Source: an uncultured Lachnospiraceae bacterium (GTDB taxonomy: Bacteria; Bacillota; Clostridia; Lachnospirales; Lachnospiraceae). Taken from it: 39,432 nt of DNA. Shown here piece by piece: positions 16,069 through 24,393 of this stretch. Numbering within the stretch: position 1 is the first letter of the stretch; each line of letters opens with the position of its first letter. Location of the stretch: the NCBI GenBank assembly GCA_947588845.1, contig CANQAR010000033.1, positions 1 to 39,432 on the forward strand, in the 5' to 3' direction. The notes beneath the pieces were generated by a model that had not been told where the DNA came from, did no database searches, and saw nothing but the letters and a program-made list of their open reading frames with translations. The position numbers and the translations under genes are program-made.

Positions 16069-16101
16069 CCCCGTGAATTTCGCGTTTGCGGGGTTTTTTT
16101 T
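16069..16101 (+). terminator. rho-independent terminator
   Basis: CCCCGTGAA (16069-16077) pairs with TTTGCGGGG (16085-16093, two G-T pairs), followed by eight Ts (16094-16101). Confidence 0.88.
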
Positions 16102-16195
16102 AAATTGGGACTGTAGTATAATGAAACGCGCCGACAGGCAATATCTGTTTGAAAGGAAACGTATCTGACCGATGTCAGATGGGAGGAAGTTTGAG

Positions 16196-17560
16196 ATGGA
16201 ACAGGAATTTGACAGTATACCGATTCCCAGGCTGGTACTGCAGCTGGGAGTTCCGTCCATGGCGGCGCAGTTTTTCAATATTCTGTACAGCATCGTGGAC
16301 CGGATCTTCGTAGGGAATATACCGGGGGACGGGAGCCTTGCGCTGGCCGCGATCGGAATCTGCGCTCCGCTGATCACGGCGGTCACCGCTTTTGCGACGA
16401 TGGTAGGGATCGGCGGATCGTCTTATATGAGCATCTGCATGGGAAGAAGGGACAGGGAGACAGCCCAGAGGACGATAAACAACGCGCTGCTCATGCTTAT
16501 TCTGATTTCGGCCGGCGTGATGGCGATGATTTTCGGTCTGAAAAGGCCGCTGCTCTATCTGCTTGGATGCAGCGATGCCATGTATCCGTTTGCAGATAAA
16601 TATCTGACCATCTATCTGTCCGGCACATTTGCTTCTCTTTGCGGGCTGGGCATGAACCAGTTTATCCTTGCGCAGGGGCATGCGAAGCAGGGGATGGTTT
16701 CCGTCGTGATCGGCGCGCTCTGCAATGTAGCGCTGGATCCGCTGTTTATCTATGTATTTCATATGGGAATCGCCGGGGCGGCCGCGGCGACGGTCGTATC
16801 TCAGATATTGTCTCTTTTGTTTGTGATGTATACGCTGCAGAGAAAGGATATGCCGATTCGGGCTGGATTTGGAGGATACAGCCGGAAAATCGTCAGGACG
16901 ATCCTGACAATCGGGACCATGCCGTTTGTGATCACGGTATTTGATAATATGATTTTGATTCTGCTGAACATGCAGCTTCGCAGATATGGCGGAGCGGAAT
17001 TTGGCGATACGTACATAGCCTGCTCCGCGGTGGTGCAGAGCTTTATGGTGATGGTGGGCTGCCCTGGTCAGGGGATCACCAGCGGATGTGGGACGTTGTT
17101 CAGCTATCATTACGGGGCGGGCAATTACAGGAAGATCATGCAGTGTTTTCAGTATGTGTTTTTCCTGTGCCTGACGTATGTGCTTGTCCTCATGGTGGTG
17201 TCGAGGACGGCAGTGGAACCATTTGTAAGACTGTTTTTGAGTGATCCCAGCCAGAGAAAGCTCGCCGCGGATTTCATAGGAAAATACACGATCGGTCTGC
17301 CGGGAGTCGCAATACAGTTCGCGCTGGTGGACGGAATGACGGCTATGGGCAAGGTGAAGGAAGCGATACCGATGTCACTGTTCCGAAAAAGTCTGTATGT
17401 TGTCTGCGTGTTTGTCCTGCCGCTGGTGACAACGCTGGAAAATATTTTTTATGTCGAGACGATCTCCGACATCGTGGGATCTGTATTCACCACAATCATA
17501 TTCTTCACAGTTATGAAGAAAAGACTGCAGAGGGAGTTGTCCGGGCGGATCTATTCGTGA
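16196..17560 (+). CDS. MATE family efflux transporter
   Basis: About 454 residues. The ATG at 16196 is 7 nt after GGGAGGAAG; an ATG at 16172 would add eight residues but is poorly spaced. It has twelve hydrophobic segments in two halves; FNILYSIVDRIFVGNI and GDGSLALAAIGICAPL match the first helices of the MepA/DinF-like MATE proteins. It is distinct from the exporter at 10414 and has no adjacent regulator. Export of drugs or metabolites is expected. A TATAAT (16117-16122) lies upstream, without a good -35. Confidence 0.9.
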   Translation: MEQEFDSIPIPRLVLQLGVPSMAAQFFNILYSIVDRIFVGNIPGDGSLALAAIGICAPLITAVTAFATMVGIGGSSYMSICMGRRDRETAQRTINNALLMLILISAGVMAMIFGLKRPLLYLLGCSDAMYPFADKYLTIYLSGTFASLCGLGMNQFILAQGHAKQGMVSVVIGALCNVALDPLFIYVFHMGIAGAAAATVVSQILSLLFVMYTLQRKDMPIRAGFGGYSRKIVRTILTIGTMPFVITVFDNMILILLNMQLRRYGGAEFGDTYIACSAVVQSFMVMVGCPGQGITSGCGTLFSYHYGAGNYRKIMQCFQYVFFLCLTYVLVLMVVSRTAVEPFVRLFLSDPSQRKLAADFIGKYTIGLPGVAIQFALVDGMTAMGKVKEAIPMSLFRKSLYVVCVFVLPLVTTLENIFYVETISDIVGSVFTTIIFFTVMKKRLQRELSGRIYS

Positions 17561-17839
17561 CGCAATCGGGTTTTCGGAGAGAAGGGAAGATTATACCAGA
17601 GGGGCGCGAGAGTACGAAAGCACGAAGCGCCCCGTGGGCTTTCATTCATGGTGGTGCCTGCAACGCAGGCATGGCCGTTTGGAAACAAAAAACCTGGGTG
17701 ACGGATGCCGGAGAGCTCTCTGATTTTTTCGGATATGCCGGCTGGGGAAAATTTTGGCTGTTGGTTGGGAGCCGGCTGGGGAAAAATTCCGCATTCGTGT
17801 GAAATGATAAAGGAAGCAGCAGGAGAGGAGTTTATATGT
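17561..17839. other. intergenic region with small repeats
   Basis: Holds GGGGCGC/GCGCCCC (17601-17633), a tight hairpin TGCCTGC-AAC-GCAGGCA (17655-17671), and a 15-base direct repeat GCCGGCTGGGGAAAA at 17737 and 17771. Frames across it lack binding sites and run into the SRAP gene without its required N-terminal Met-Cys, so I call no gene. Confidence 0.6.
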
Positions 17840-18514
17840 ATGTGTGGAAGATACTATGTGAATGACACGGTGGCACAGGAGTTCCGGAGGATTGTGCGGG
17901 AAGCGGAAAGCATGCAGGAGAAATTCTGCAGGAATGCCACAGCTCCAAAAAACAGATTAACGGGAAGCGGAAAAAGTGCCGCGGAACAGGAGTTTCAGAT
18001 GGGGGAGGGTGATATTCATCCTTCCGGGAGTGCGGTTGTGCTGACCGGCAGAGGACCGGGTCTTACGCCGGAGCGGATGCGGTGGGGTTTTCCTCAGTAC
18101 AGAGGGGCCGGTCTGGTGATCAATGCCAGGGCTGAGACGGTGCTTGAGCGGAAAATGTTCTGTGACAGTGTTCAAAGGAGACGATGCGTTGTACCGGCGC
18201 ACTACTTTTATGAGTGGGACCGGGACAGAAACAAAGCCATGTTTTCGCGGGAGGACTCGCCGGTGATCTTCATGGCGGGTTTTTACGATCAGTTTCAGGG
18301 GGCTGACCGCTTTGTCATAATCACGGTGCCGGCGAATGGTTCAGTCAGCCCGGTGCATGACAGGATGCCGCTGATTCTTGAGGAGAGGGAGCTTGCGGAC
18401 TGGATTTACCGGGATGAGTTTCTGGAGACTGCTCTGCGGCGGACGCCTCCCTTTTTGAAGCGGCGGCAGGAGTATGAGCAGCAGTCGCTGTTTGATTTGA
18501 TGGGAAACGGCTGA
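17840..18514 (+). CDS. SRAP domain protein (YedK/HMCES family)
   Basis: 224 residues. The start is fixed by chemistry: Cys must follow the initiator Met, and MCGRYYV begins at 17840, after AGGAGAGGAG. The family binds abasic sites in single-stranded DNA and forms a stable thiazolidine link through Cys2, shielding the lesion during replication. Conserved residues are present: Cys2, Asn95 and Arg97 (NARAET), Glu125 (HYFYEW) and His173 (VHDRMP). Family length is normal. Unusually, the C-terminus ends in EQQSLFDL (213-220), close to the beta-clamp binding consensus QL(S/D)LF, which could bring it to the replisome. A 40-codon gene follows 8 bases after the stop. Confidence 0.93.
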   Translation: MCGRYYVNDTVAQEFRRIVREAESMQEKFCRNATAPKNRLTGSGKSAAEQEFQMGEGDIHPSGSAVVLTGRGPGLTPERMRWGFPQYRGAGLVINARAETVLERKMFCDSVQRRRCVVPAHYFYEWDRDRNKAMFSREDSPVIFMAGFYDQFQGADRFVIITVPANGSVSPVHDRMPLILEERELADWIYRDEFLETALRRTPPFLKRRQEYEQQSLFDLMGNG

Positions 18515-18521
18515 CTGTAAA

Positions 18522-18644
18522 ATGAACAGAAAGTTTGACGAGTGGGATTTTACATTGGGAAGGGATACAGACACGATGGAGCAGATTCTGGAGCTGGCGC
18601 ATGACAGTTATGATAAAGAATCAAAGAAACACCGCTGCCCGTAA
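18522..18644 (+). CDS. small protein of unknown function after SRAP gene
   Basis: 40 residues: begins MNRKFDEWDFTLGRD and ends KESKKHRCP. It starts 8 bases after the SRAP stop, without a strong binding site of its own (re-initiation would be needed), and ends inside the loop of the next terminator. Its charged and hydrophobic residues are spaced like a real helix (TMEQILELAHDSYD). It may be co-expressed with SRAP. I do not recognise the family. Confidence 0.5.
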   Translation: MNRKFDEWDFTLGRDTDTMEQILELAHDSYDKESKKHRCP

Positions 18645-18659
18645 AATAAGCAGCGGTGT
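18629..18659. terminator. terminator between convergent genes
   Basis: ACACCGCTGC (18629-18638) and GCAGCGGTGT (18650-18659) pair perfectly over 10 bp. The T-rich flank (TTTCTTTGATTCTTT) is on the minus-strand side, so it mainly serves the UroD-family gene, and may work both ways. Confidence 0.75.
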
Positions 18660-18684
18660 AATTGTCTTTTGCGTTACGATCCAT

Positions 18685-19722
18685 TTAGAACATAATCTGG
18701 AACGGCAGACGGAATCCGTCGAACATCGGCATTCCGAGTTTTTCCTCATTGTATTTGTCGATATTGTTGCACATGGAGAGGTATGCTCCCGGGAATACGC
18801 TTCCGGGGCCGCCCTGTGCGATGCACGGGATGAAGTAGTTCATGCCGCAGGCTTCCATGACCATTGTGGATGCCTTTCTGGTATCCTCATCGGTCCAGCC
18901 TTCGAAGTCCATGAACTTGTTGTCGATGCCGCCCATGATCGTGATGTCTCCGCCATATTTCTTGATGATCGAAGGAATATCGTTGGCCCAGGTTGCGCCC
19001 TGCCATACGTCGATGCCGATCTCGATCATATCCGGAACGAGCGTGGCGGCATAGCTGTCAGAGTGATGGATGATCAGCTCAACGCCGTGATCGTGGTAAT
19101 ACCCGTAAATTTCTTTATACGCGTCTTTGTAGAAATCTTCAAACATATCTACAGACATGAAGGTGCTGTTCGCACTGCCCCAGTCGTCGTGGTGGAAGAT
19201 CGCGTCCGGCTTCAGATTCTTGCAGATCAGCTCCGCAAGCTTCAGTTCCCACTCAGTCAGATATTTGATCAGATCGTGCATCTCATCCGGATACTCATAC
19301 AGATTAACCAGAGCTTCCTCGATGCGGAGGAAATGATGGCACTGCTCAAACAGACCAGGAGCAACAAAGGTTGCCTTGTAGGATTTGCTTCCGTCCACGC
19401 CGTCATACATTGCTTTCATCATATCCCACTCTTCCTGCGGGAAGTCGAGTGACGGAGCCGTTACATAATCTTTCCAGTGCTCGATATCCTTGATCAGAAG
19501 ATGCGCGTCGTCCTGTACAGGGAACTGTCCCGGTGTTCCTACGGGGAAGGAGTTGTAAACGCCCCACGCATTCTTTACCAGGAGATCGCCCGGTTTTAAC
19601 AGAGCGTCATGTATTGTGTGCGGGTCGAAAAGAAGCTGGACGGCTTCATACTGATTTACGAAACGCTCCGGTTTTCCGCCTTTTTTGATACACTCACGCA
19701 TATTTTCTTTTGCATTTAACAT
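18685..19722 (-). CDS. UroD-family methyltransferase
   Basis: 345 residues. The start at 19722 follows GGAGG with 8-nt spacing; an in-frame ATG seven codons upstream lacks this. It belongs to the uroporphyrinogen decarboxylase fold group that also includes corrinoid-dependent methyltransferases (MtaA, MtbA, CmuA), and it stands outside any haem cluster, so methyl transfer is more likely than haem synthesis. Visible landmarks: FHHDDWGS, IIHHSDSYAATLVPDM, and FIPCIAQGGPGS near the end. The usual zinc motif His-x-Cys reads His-Ser-Asp here, while the later Cys is kept, so the metal site differs from MtaA. No corrinoid protein gene is adjacent. The divergent PucR gene probably controls it. Confidence 0.85.
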   Translation of the reverse strand: MLNAKENMRECIKKGGKPERFVNQYEAVQLLFDPHTIHDALLKPGDLLVKNAWGVYNSFPVGTPGQFPVQDDAHLLIKDIEHWKDYVTAPSLDFPQEEWDMMKAMYDGVDGSKSYKATFVAPGLFEQCHHFLRIEEALVNLYEYPDEMHDLIKYLTEWELKLAELICKNLKPDAIFHHDDWGSANSTFMSVDMFEDFYKDAYKEIYGYYHDHGVELIIHHSDSYAATLVPDMIEIGIDVWQGATWANDIPSIIKKYGGDITIMGGIDNKFMDFEGWTDEDTRKASTMVMEACGMNYFIPCIAQGGPGSVFPGAYLSMCNNIDKYNEEKLGMPMFDGFRLPFQIMF

Positions 19723-19790
19723 AATGTGGTCCTCCGCTGACATTTATTCAGGATATGCTTTTCAGATCTCCGGCATATTCTGTTTGATTA

Positions 19791-19819
19791 ATTGTATGCT
19801 TTATTTTTGTGAATGAAAA
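19791..19819 (-). promoter_or_regulatory. possible promoter of the UroD-family gene
   Basis: On the minus strand TTTTCA (complement of 19814-19819), 17 bp, then TACAAT (complement of 19791-19796). Confidence 0.45.
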
Positions 19820-19851
19820 TCCATGAATCTGATTGAAGTTTTAGTGGAAAT

Positions 19852-19870
19852 GTCGTACACTGTGTACGAC
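19852..19870. promoter_or_regulatory. perfect 19-bp palindrome, probable PucR operator
   Basis: GTCGTACAC-T-GTGTACGAC, nine exact base pairs on each side of one central base. It sits 22 bases before the PucR start codon, overlapping a TACACT that could be the -10 of a promoter with TTGAAG at 19833, and between the two divergent genes. Confidence 0.75.
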
Positions 19871-19892
19871 GCAATTAGGATGGAGGTGCGAT

Positions 19893-21434
19893 ATGAAGCT
19901 CAACGCCGCTCTGCTGTTTCATGAAATGCAGTTGTATTTTCAGGTGGATTATATGGAGATTTCGTCAAAATGCTTTGTAAAGACGCCTGTGTTTTATAAT
20001 ATTTTCTTTAATATGGATGAACATATTGTACTGGTACACGGGGAACAGCTGGAAGAATGTCTTGGCCGGGTGCATAACGCGATTGTGATCTGCCTGGACC
20101 AGGTGGAGAGCGTTCCGCCGGTGGGAGAAAATGATCTGATTATTCTGAATGATCCGATGTCCAGCAAGATGGCTTTTAATATTTTAAATCATATTCTGGA
20201 GAAGTTTCAGGAGTGGGAGACAGCCATGCTGGATGTGCTGTACAGAAAGTACAGTTTTCAGGATATGATAGATCTGACCGGCGAGATCGCGGGGCTTCCG
20301 ATCGCGCTGCTGGACACAAATTTTCGTTATATTGCGTACAGCAAAGGTTCTGACATCTATATGGACAAGTATGTGACTTCAGATAATTACCTGACGCCTG
20401 AGACGATCGCGCTGCTGCAGAAAAGTTCGGATTTTGCGGGGCAGGAACAGAGGCATGAGGCGTTTGTGACGAATGCGGTTGAACCTCTGGTCTGCAAAAA
20501 TCTCTTTTTTGAGGGAACCTATGTGGGAAGGCTGTCGGTTATTCTCAGAAATGAAGTGGAGGATCAGGAGTATTATAAGGCTCTGTTTGACCAGGCAGTG
20601 CCGTTTATGGAGGAACTGTATGCCCAGTACAACAGTTTTGAAAATGTGAGCCGGCAGTATCGTGACGCGCACCGTTTTCTGCTGTCCATACTGACCCGGC
20701 AGCCGGCGGATAAGAGGCAGTTCGATGAGGTAATGAAAACTCTGGGAGCTCTTGAACAGGATAAATGGAGAATTATCGTGCTGACACCGGGGAATCAGAT
20801 GTCCTCGATGTACAGCAGCTCGTTTATCTGTTCGGAGATAGAGCACAGAATACCGGGAAGCTATGTGATTATTCTGAATGAGCAGATCGTGGCCCTTTTT
20901 AACGAAAGTCTGTATGGAAGAAGAGACGGAGCTGAATGTTTCGAAAAGTGGGCGGAGGTTTTGCGGGTGATTCATTTTGAAGCGAGTGTCAGCCGCTCTT
21001 TTTCGACGGTTACGGATTTTGAAAAGGTTTATTTTGCCTGGCAGCAGGCTGTATATACAGAACAGAAGACAGGACGTTTAGCAGACTCATCCGTGCGTTT
21101 TTTTGCTCCATATGCGCTGGACTATCTGGCGGATCACGGCGGGAGAGGAACTATCTTTGAGCAGATCTGCCATCCGGCTTTGATACAGCTGCGGGATTAC
21201 GACAGACTGCACAGCACTTCCTATATCCAAACGCTGTATGCATATTTGTCCTGTAATATGAACGCGGTGCAGACAGCCAGAACACTGTATATACACCGCA
21301 GTTCCTTTATCAATCGGATGCAGCGGATCCGCGAGATGGTTCCCCTTGAACTGGAGGATCCGAACGAGCGGTTGTATCTGAATCTGTCGTTTAAAATATT
21401 TGGAAGGGATTTTGGATTGCAGCAGAATTATTGA
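19893..21434 (+). CDS. PucR family transcriptional regulator
   Basis: 513 residues, start after GGAGG (19882-19886). The N-terminal 380 residues carry sensory regions without a familiar small-molecule motif that I can name (GLPIALLDTNFRYIAYS resembles a GAF/PAS-type segment). The C-terminal 60 residues hold the PucR helix-turn-helix (YLSCNMNAVQTARTLYIHRSSFINRMQRI), the HTH_30 type. Regulators of this build are commonly found beside UroD-family methyltransferase genes in Clostridia, and the divergent arrangement with a perfect palindrome between the two fits that. The inducer would be a methylated substrate; this is inference. Confidence 0.88.
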   Translation: MKLNAALLFHEMQLYFQVDYMEISSKCFVKTPVFYNIFFNMDEHIVLVHGEQLEECLGRVHNAIVICLDQVESVPPVGENDLIILNDPMSSKMAFNILNHILEKFQEWETAMLDVLYRKYSFQDMIDLTGEIAGLPIALLDTNFRYIAYSKGSDIYMDKYVTSDNYLTPETIALLQKSSDFAGQEQRHEAFVTNAVEPLVCKNLFFEGTYVGRLSVILRNEVEDQEYYKALFDQAVPFMEELYAQYNSFENVSRQYRDAHRFLLSILTRQPADKRQFDEVMKTLGALEQDKWRIIVLTPGNQMSSMYSSSFICSEIEHRIPGSYVIILNEQIVALFNESLYGRRDGAECFEKWAEVLRVIHFEASVSRSFSTVTDFEKVYFAWQQAVYTEQKTGRLADSSVRFFAPYALDYLADHGGRGTIFEQICHPALIQLRDYDRLHSTSYIQTLYAYLSCNMNAVQTARTLYIHRSSFINRMQRIREMVPLELEDPNERLYLNLSFKIFGRDFGLQQNY

Positions 21435-21471
21435 GTATGCCTGCAGGCTCATCGTCCGCAAAAACAGACTG

Positions 21472-21535
21472 CCGGGGAAGATTGCCGGAGAGAAGTGCTT
21501 TTTGACGCACTTTGGCAATCCTCCCCGGTTTCTTT
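21472..21535 (+). terminator. rho-independent terminator, long stem
   Basis: CCGGGGAAGATTGCC pairs with GGCAATCCTCCCCGG (14 of 15 positions), with an inner AAGTGC/GCACTT stem, followed by TTTCTTT. Confidence 0.88.
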
Positions 21536-21621
21536 ATGCCATCTTAATGTGGAGACGCACTTGCTAATACGAAATTAATGCGTTCTGTGTGATAATTATT
21601 AAGGAGAAGAGGTGCATAAAT

Positions 21622-22956
21622 ATGAAAACTTTGATAAAAACAAGACGTTTTTCTTCATTTCAGATTATTATACTTGGATTTCTGACAGTTATTCTTTTAG
21701 GAAGTATTCTTCTGATGCTGCCGGTTTCCACGCGGCAGCCTGGCGGGACTTCCTTTCAGGATGCTCTCTTTACGGCGACATCGTCCGTCTGTGTGACCGG
21801 TCTGGTTGTACAGGATACGGCGACATACTGGTCCGGATTCGGCCAGGCGGTGATTCTGGCGCTGATCCAGATCGGAGGTCTGGGTGTGGTCACGGTCGCG
21901 GTGCTGTTTTTCATCGCCTCCGGCCGCAGGATCGGCCTGATGCAGCGCCAGACCATGCAGGAAGCGATCTCCGCTCCGCAGGTGGGAGGAATTGTGCGGC
22001 TGACCGGATTCATACTGAAGGCAGTGGCGCTGATTGAGCTGCTTGGCTTTCTGGCGCTTCTGCCGGTGTTTGCAGGAAAGTTTGGATTCGGCCGGGGGAG
22101 CTGGTATGCACTGTTCCATTCAGTCTCGGCATTCTGCAATGCGGGATTTGATCTGATGGGAACAGAAGAACCGTTTTCCTCGCTGACAGGATTTGCCGGC
22201 AGTACGGCAGTAAATGCCGTGATTATGGCGCTGATCGTTGTGGGGGGACTCGGATTTCTGACATGGGATGACATTTGCCGGAACAGGCATCATTTAAAAA
22301 AATATAAGATGCAGAGCAAGGTAATTTTGTGTACGACAGCGGTTCTGATCATACTGCCGGCGATATACTTTTTCTTCTGCGAATATAATGAGGCGGGGAT
22401 TGCGGACCGGATAAGATTATCGCTGTTTCAGTCGGTGACGACGAGAACGGCCGGGTTTAACACGGCGGATCTTGCCAAACTGCACGATACGGGAAAACTG
22501 CTGATGATTCTGCTGATGCTGATCGGAGGTTCTCCCGGCTCGACAGCCGGAGGCATGAAGACAACTACGGCGGCGGTGCTGGCGGCTACAGCGATTGCCG
22601 TGTTCCGCCGGCAGGAGTCAGCACACTTTTTCGGACGGAGGATTTCGACGGAAAGTATCAGCAGCGCAGCGGCCATCCTTTTGATGTATCTTACTTTGTT
22701 TCTGACAGGGGCGGCCGTCATCAGCTATATAGAACAGCTTCCGCTGCTGACGACGCTTTTTGAGACGGCGTCGGCAATCGGAACGGTCGGACTGACGCTC
22801 GGAATTACCACACAGTTGTGCGCGGCGTCCAGACTTATCTTGATTCTGCTGATGTTTTTCGGGCGGGTTGGAGGACTGACACTGATCTTTGCGGCCGTGT
22901 CGGAGACACGCAGCACGGCGCTGCGTTTTCCGAAAGAGAAGATTACAGTGGGATAG
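21622..22956 (+). CDS. TrkH/KtrB family potassium channel subunit
   Basis: 444 residues, ATG at 21622 after AAGGAGAAGAGGTG. It is the membrane subunit of a Trk/Ktr potassium uptake system: four repeated membrane-pore-membrane units, each with a selectivity-filter segment. These are VCVTGL (56-61), SAFCNAGFDLMG, TTRTAGFNTADL and SAIGTVGLTLGI. The central glycine is present in all four. It works with the cytosolic NAD-binding subunit encoded 230 bases downstream. Its last codons are duplicated imperfectly after the stop (see 22927-23042). Confidence 0.93.
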   Translation: MKTLIKTRRFSSFQIIILGFLTVILLGSILLMLPVSTRQPGGTSFQDALFTATSSVCVTGLVVQDTATYWSGFGQAVILALIQIGGLGVVTVAVLFFIASGRRIGLMQRQTMQEAISAPQVGGIVRLTGFILKAVALIELLGFLALLPVFAGKFGFGRGSWYALFHSVSAFCNAGFDLMGTEEPFSSLTGFAGSTAVNAVIMALIVVGGLGFLTWDDICRNRHHLKKYKMQSKVILCTTAVLIILPAIYFFFCEYNEAGIADRIRLSLFQSVTTRTAGFNTADLAKLHDTGKLLMILLMLIGGSPGSTAGGMKTTTAAVLAATAIAVFRRQESAHFFGRRISTESISSAAAILLMYLTLFLTGAAVISYIEQLPLLTTLFETASAIGTVGLTLGITTQLCAASRLILILLMFFGRVGGLTLIFAAVSETRSTALRFPKEKITVG

Positions 22957-23042
22957 AGCGGTACAGAGTTTGCGGGGGAAAAGTTTACGGAAAGTTGGGT
23001 ACTATGCTTTCCGAAGAAGAAAATTACGGTGAGATAGAGCGG
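22927..23042. repeat. imperfect tandem duplication of the trkH 3' end
   Basis: TTTCCGAAAGAGAAGATTAC at 22927 and TTTCCGAAGAAGAAAATTAC at 23008 begin two related 35-base copies, 81 bases apart, both ending GATAGAGCGG. The first copy holds the real stop codon. The 81-base spacing is a multiple of three, so this may be an old in-frame duplication now outside the gene. Confidence 0.75.
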
Positions 23043-23183
23043 CATTGCGGCAGAAAAGGGCCGACGCTGCCATGACATGCAGAGGAGTGAAGAACAGTAA
23101 TAAAAAAGTTCCTGCAGGATAAAGTTTATGCGTGCCAGGATCGGAAAAACGAAAAACGTTAGATTAACAAAAGGAGAAATGTT

Positions 23184-23837
23184 ATGAAAACAGTATTATT
23201 GATTGGACTTGGAAGATTTGGAAGACACATCGCGCAGGAGCTGAACGAACTAAAACATCAGGTGCTGGCGGTGGATAAATCGGAGGAGCGTGTGAACCAG
23301 GCGCTTCCCTATGTGACAAACGCGCAGATCGGAGACAGTACGGATCGCATGTTTCTGGAAACTCTGGGGGTGCGGGATTTCGATGTCTGCATCGTCGCAA
23401 TCGGAGATGATTTTCAGAGTTCTCTGGAAACGACATCCCTTGTAAAGGAACTGGGGGCGAAGCTGGTAGTGTCGAGGGCAGCCCGTGATGTCCACGCGAA
23501 ATTCCTTCTGCGAAACGGAGCGGATGAGATTGTCTATCCGGAAAAGCAGCTTGCGTCGTGGACGGCGATCCGGTACACTTCGGATCATATTCTGGACTAC
23601 ATAGAACTCAGCGAAGAATACGCGGTGTATGAGATTGAGGTTCCAAAGAACTGGTTTGGCAGGACGATCGGGGAACTGGAGATCCGAAAGAAATACGGCA
23701 TGAACGTTATGGGGATCCGCAGAGAAAGGGGCGGGAAGCTGGATCTGGATATTACGCCGCAAACGTGTTTTGAGGAAGGGATGACGGTGCTGATTCTTGG
23801 GAACCAGCGGAAAGTGCAGAAATATTTCCGCATCTGA
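23184..23837 (+). CDS. TrkA/KtrA family potassium uptake regulator (RCK)
   Basis: 217 residues, ATG after AAAGGAGAAATGTT. Residues 1-125 are the RCK_N Rossmann domain (GLGRFG at 8-13, Asp31 at the end of the second strand for the adenosine ribose). Residues about 135-217 are RCK_C. It is the cytosolic gating ring of the Trk/Ktr channel and binds NAD(H) or nucleotides. It follows trkH, and the order trkH-trkA-kinase-regulator suggests local control by the KdpDE-like pair. Confidence 0.93.
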   Translation: MKTVLLIGLGRFGRHIAQELNELKHQVLAVDKSEERVNQALPYVTNAQIGDSTDRMFLETLGVRDFDVCIVAIGDDFQSSLETTSLVKELGAKLVVSRAARDVHAKFLLRNGADEIVYPEKQLASWTAIRYTSDHILDYIELSEEYAVYEIEVPKNWFGRTIGELEIRKKYGMNVMGIRRERGGKLDLDITPQTCFEEGMTVLILGNQRKVQKYFRI

Positions 23838-23958
23838 TATGACGCAGGGCGGAGTGACGGACGGAAAAAACTCGCGAGTGAGTCTTGAACTGAATTTTGT
23901 GTCGGAACTCGCGGAGGTGTCTTGAATATGAAATGATTTGTGCAGGGAGGTGTTTGAT

Positions 23959-24393
23959 ATGACGGATGTTTATCTGATAATGGTATTTTTATTCTGCGCT
24001 GCCGCGGGATATATTGCGGTGAGCAGGGGAGCAGGATTTCTGGAACAGAATCTGTCCAGGGATTCGGAAATGTGGTATACTGTTCGCGAAGATAATGAGT
24101 CGTATAAAAATGCTGAAGCGGGAGAGGGCTTTTTGTGGAACGGCATTTTTGAGTGGCAGATGTCTGCAATGGAAACTTCCCCGGATTTTCTGGAGAGAGG
24201 CATGACGGGAGAAGCCGGTGGGCAGGAGAAAATTTCCGGAAAGCGAGTGCCCGTGACCGCTGGAAAGATGACAGAAGACCAGAACAGAAGACCGGGAGAA
24301 AAAAGTGCATGGGCGTCCCCGCGGAACAGGGTTTCCGGACGGCGCTGCCCCGGCAGGGAAACAAAAGGCTATAAAGTAAGGAGCGGAGCATGA
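23959..24393 (+). CDS. small single-span membrane protein in the potassium cluster
   Basis: 144 residues from the ATG at 23959 (after GGGAGGTG). One hydrophobic segment at the start (VYLIMVFLFCAAAGYIAV) is followed by a polar, Arg/Lys/Gly/Glu-rich tail with no recognisable domain. The place of the membrane span and the neighbourhood recall KdpF, the small stabilising subunit of Kdp ATPases, but KdpF has only about 30 residues and no KdpABC is present. The stop overlaps the start of the sensor-kinase gene (ATGA), so translation is coupled. A role in potassium sensing or in stabilising TrkH or the kinase is a guess. Confidence 0.7.
   Translation: MTDVYLIMVFLFCAAAGYIAVSRGAGFLEQNLSRDSEMWYTVREDNESYKNAEAGEGFLWNGIFEWQMSAMETSPDFLERGMTGEAGGQEKISGKRVPVTAGKMTEDQNRRPGEKSAWASPRNRVSGRRCPGRETKGYKVRSGA

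Noticed and set aside
17557-17802. 81-codon frame after the second MATE gene
   Set aside because: Starts with GTG inside the MATE stop region, crosses hairpins and direct repeats, and shows no protein-like pattern.
18535-19452. 305-codon plus-strand frame
   Set aside because: It is the antisense shadow of the UroD-family gene, which has full family motifs.
23860-23930. Imperfect direct repeat with AACTCGCG and GTCTTGAA
   Set aside because: Short and with gaps; could be chance in a 120-base spacer, so not listed as a feature.
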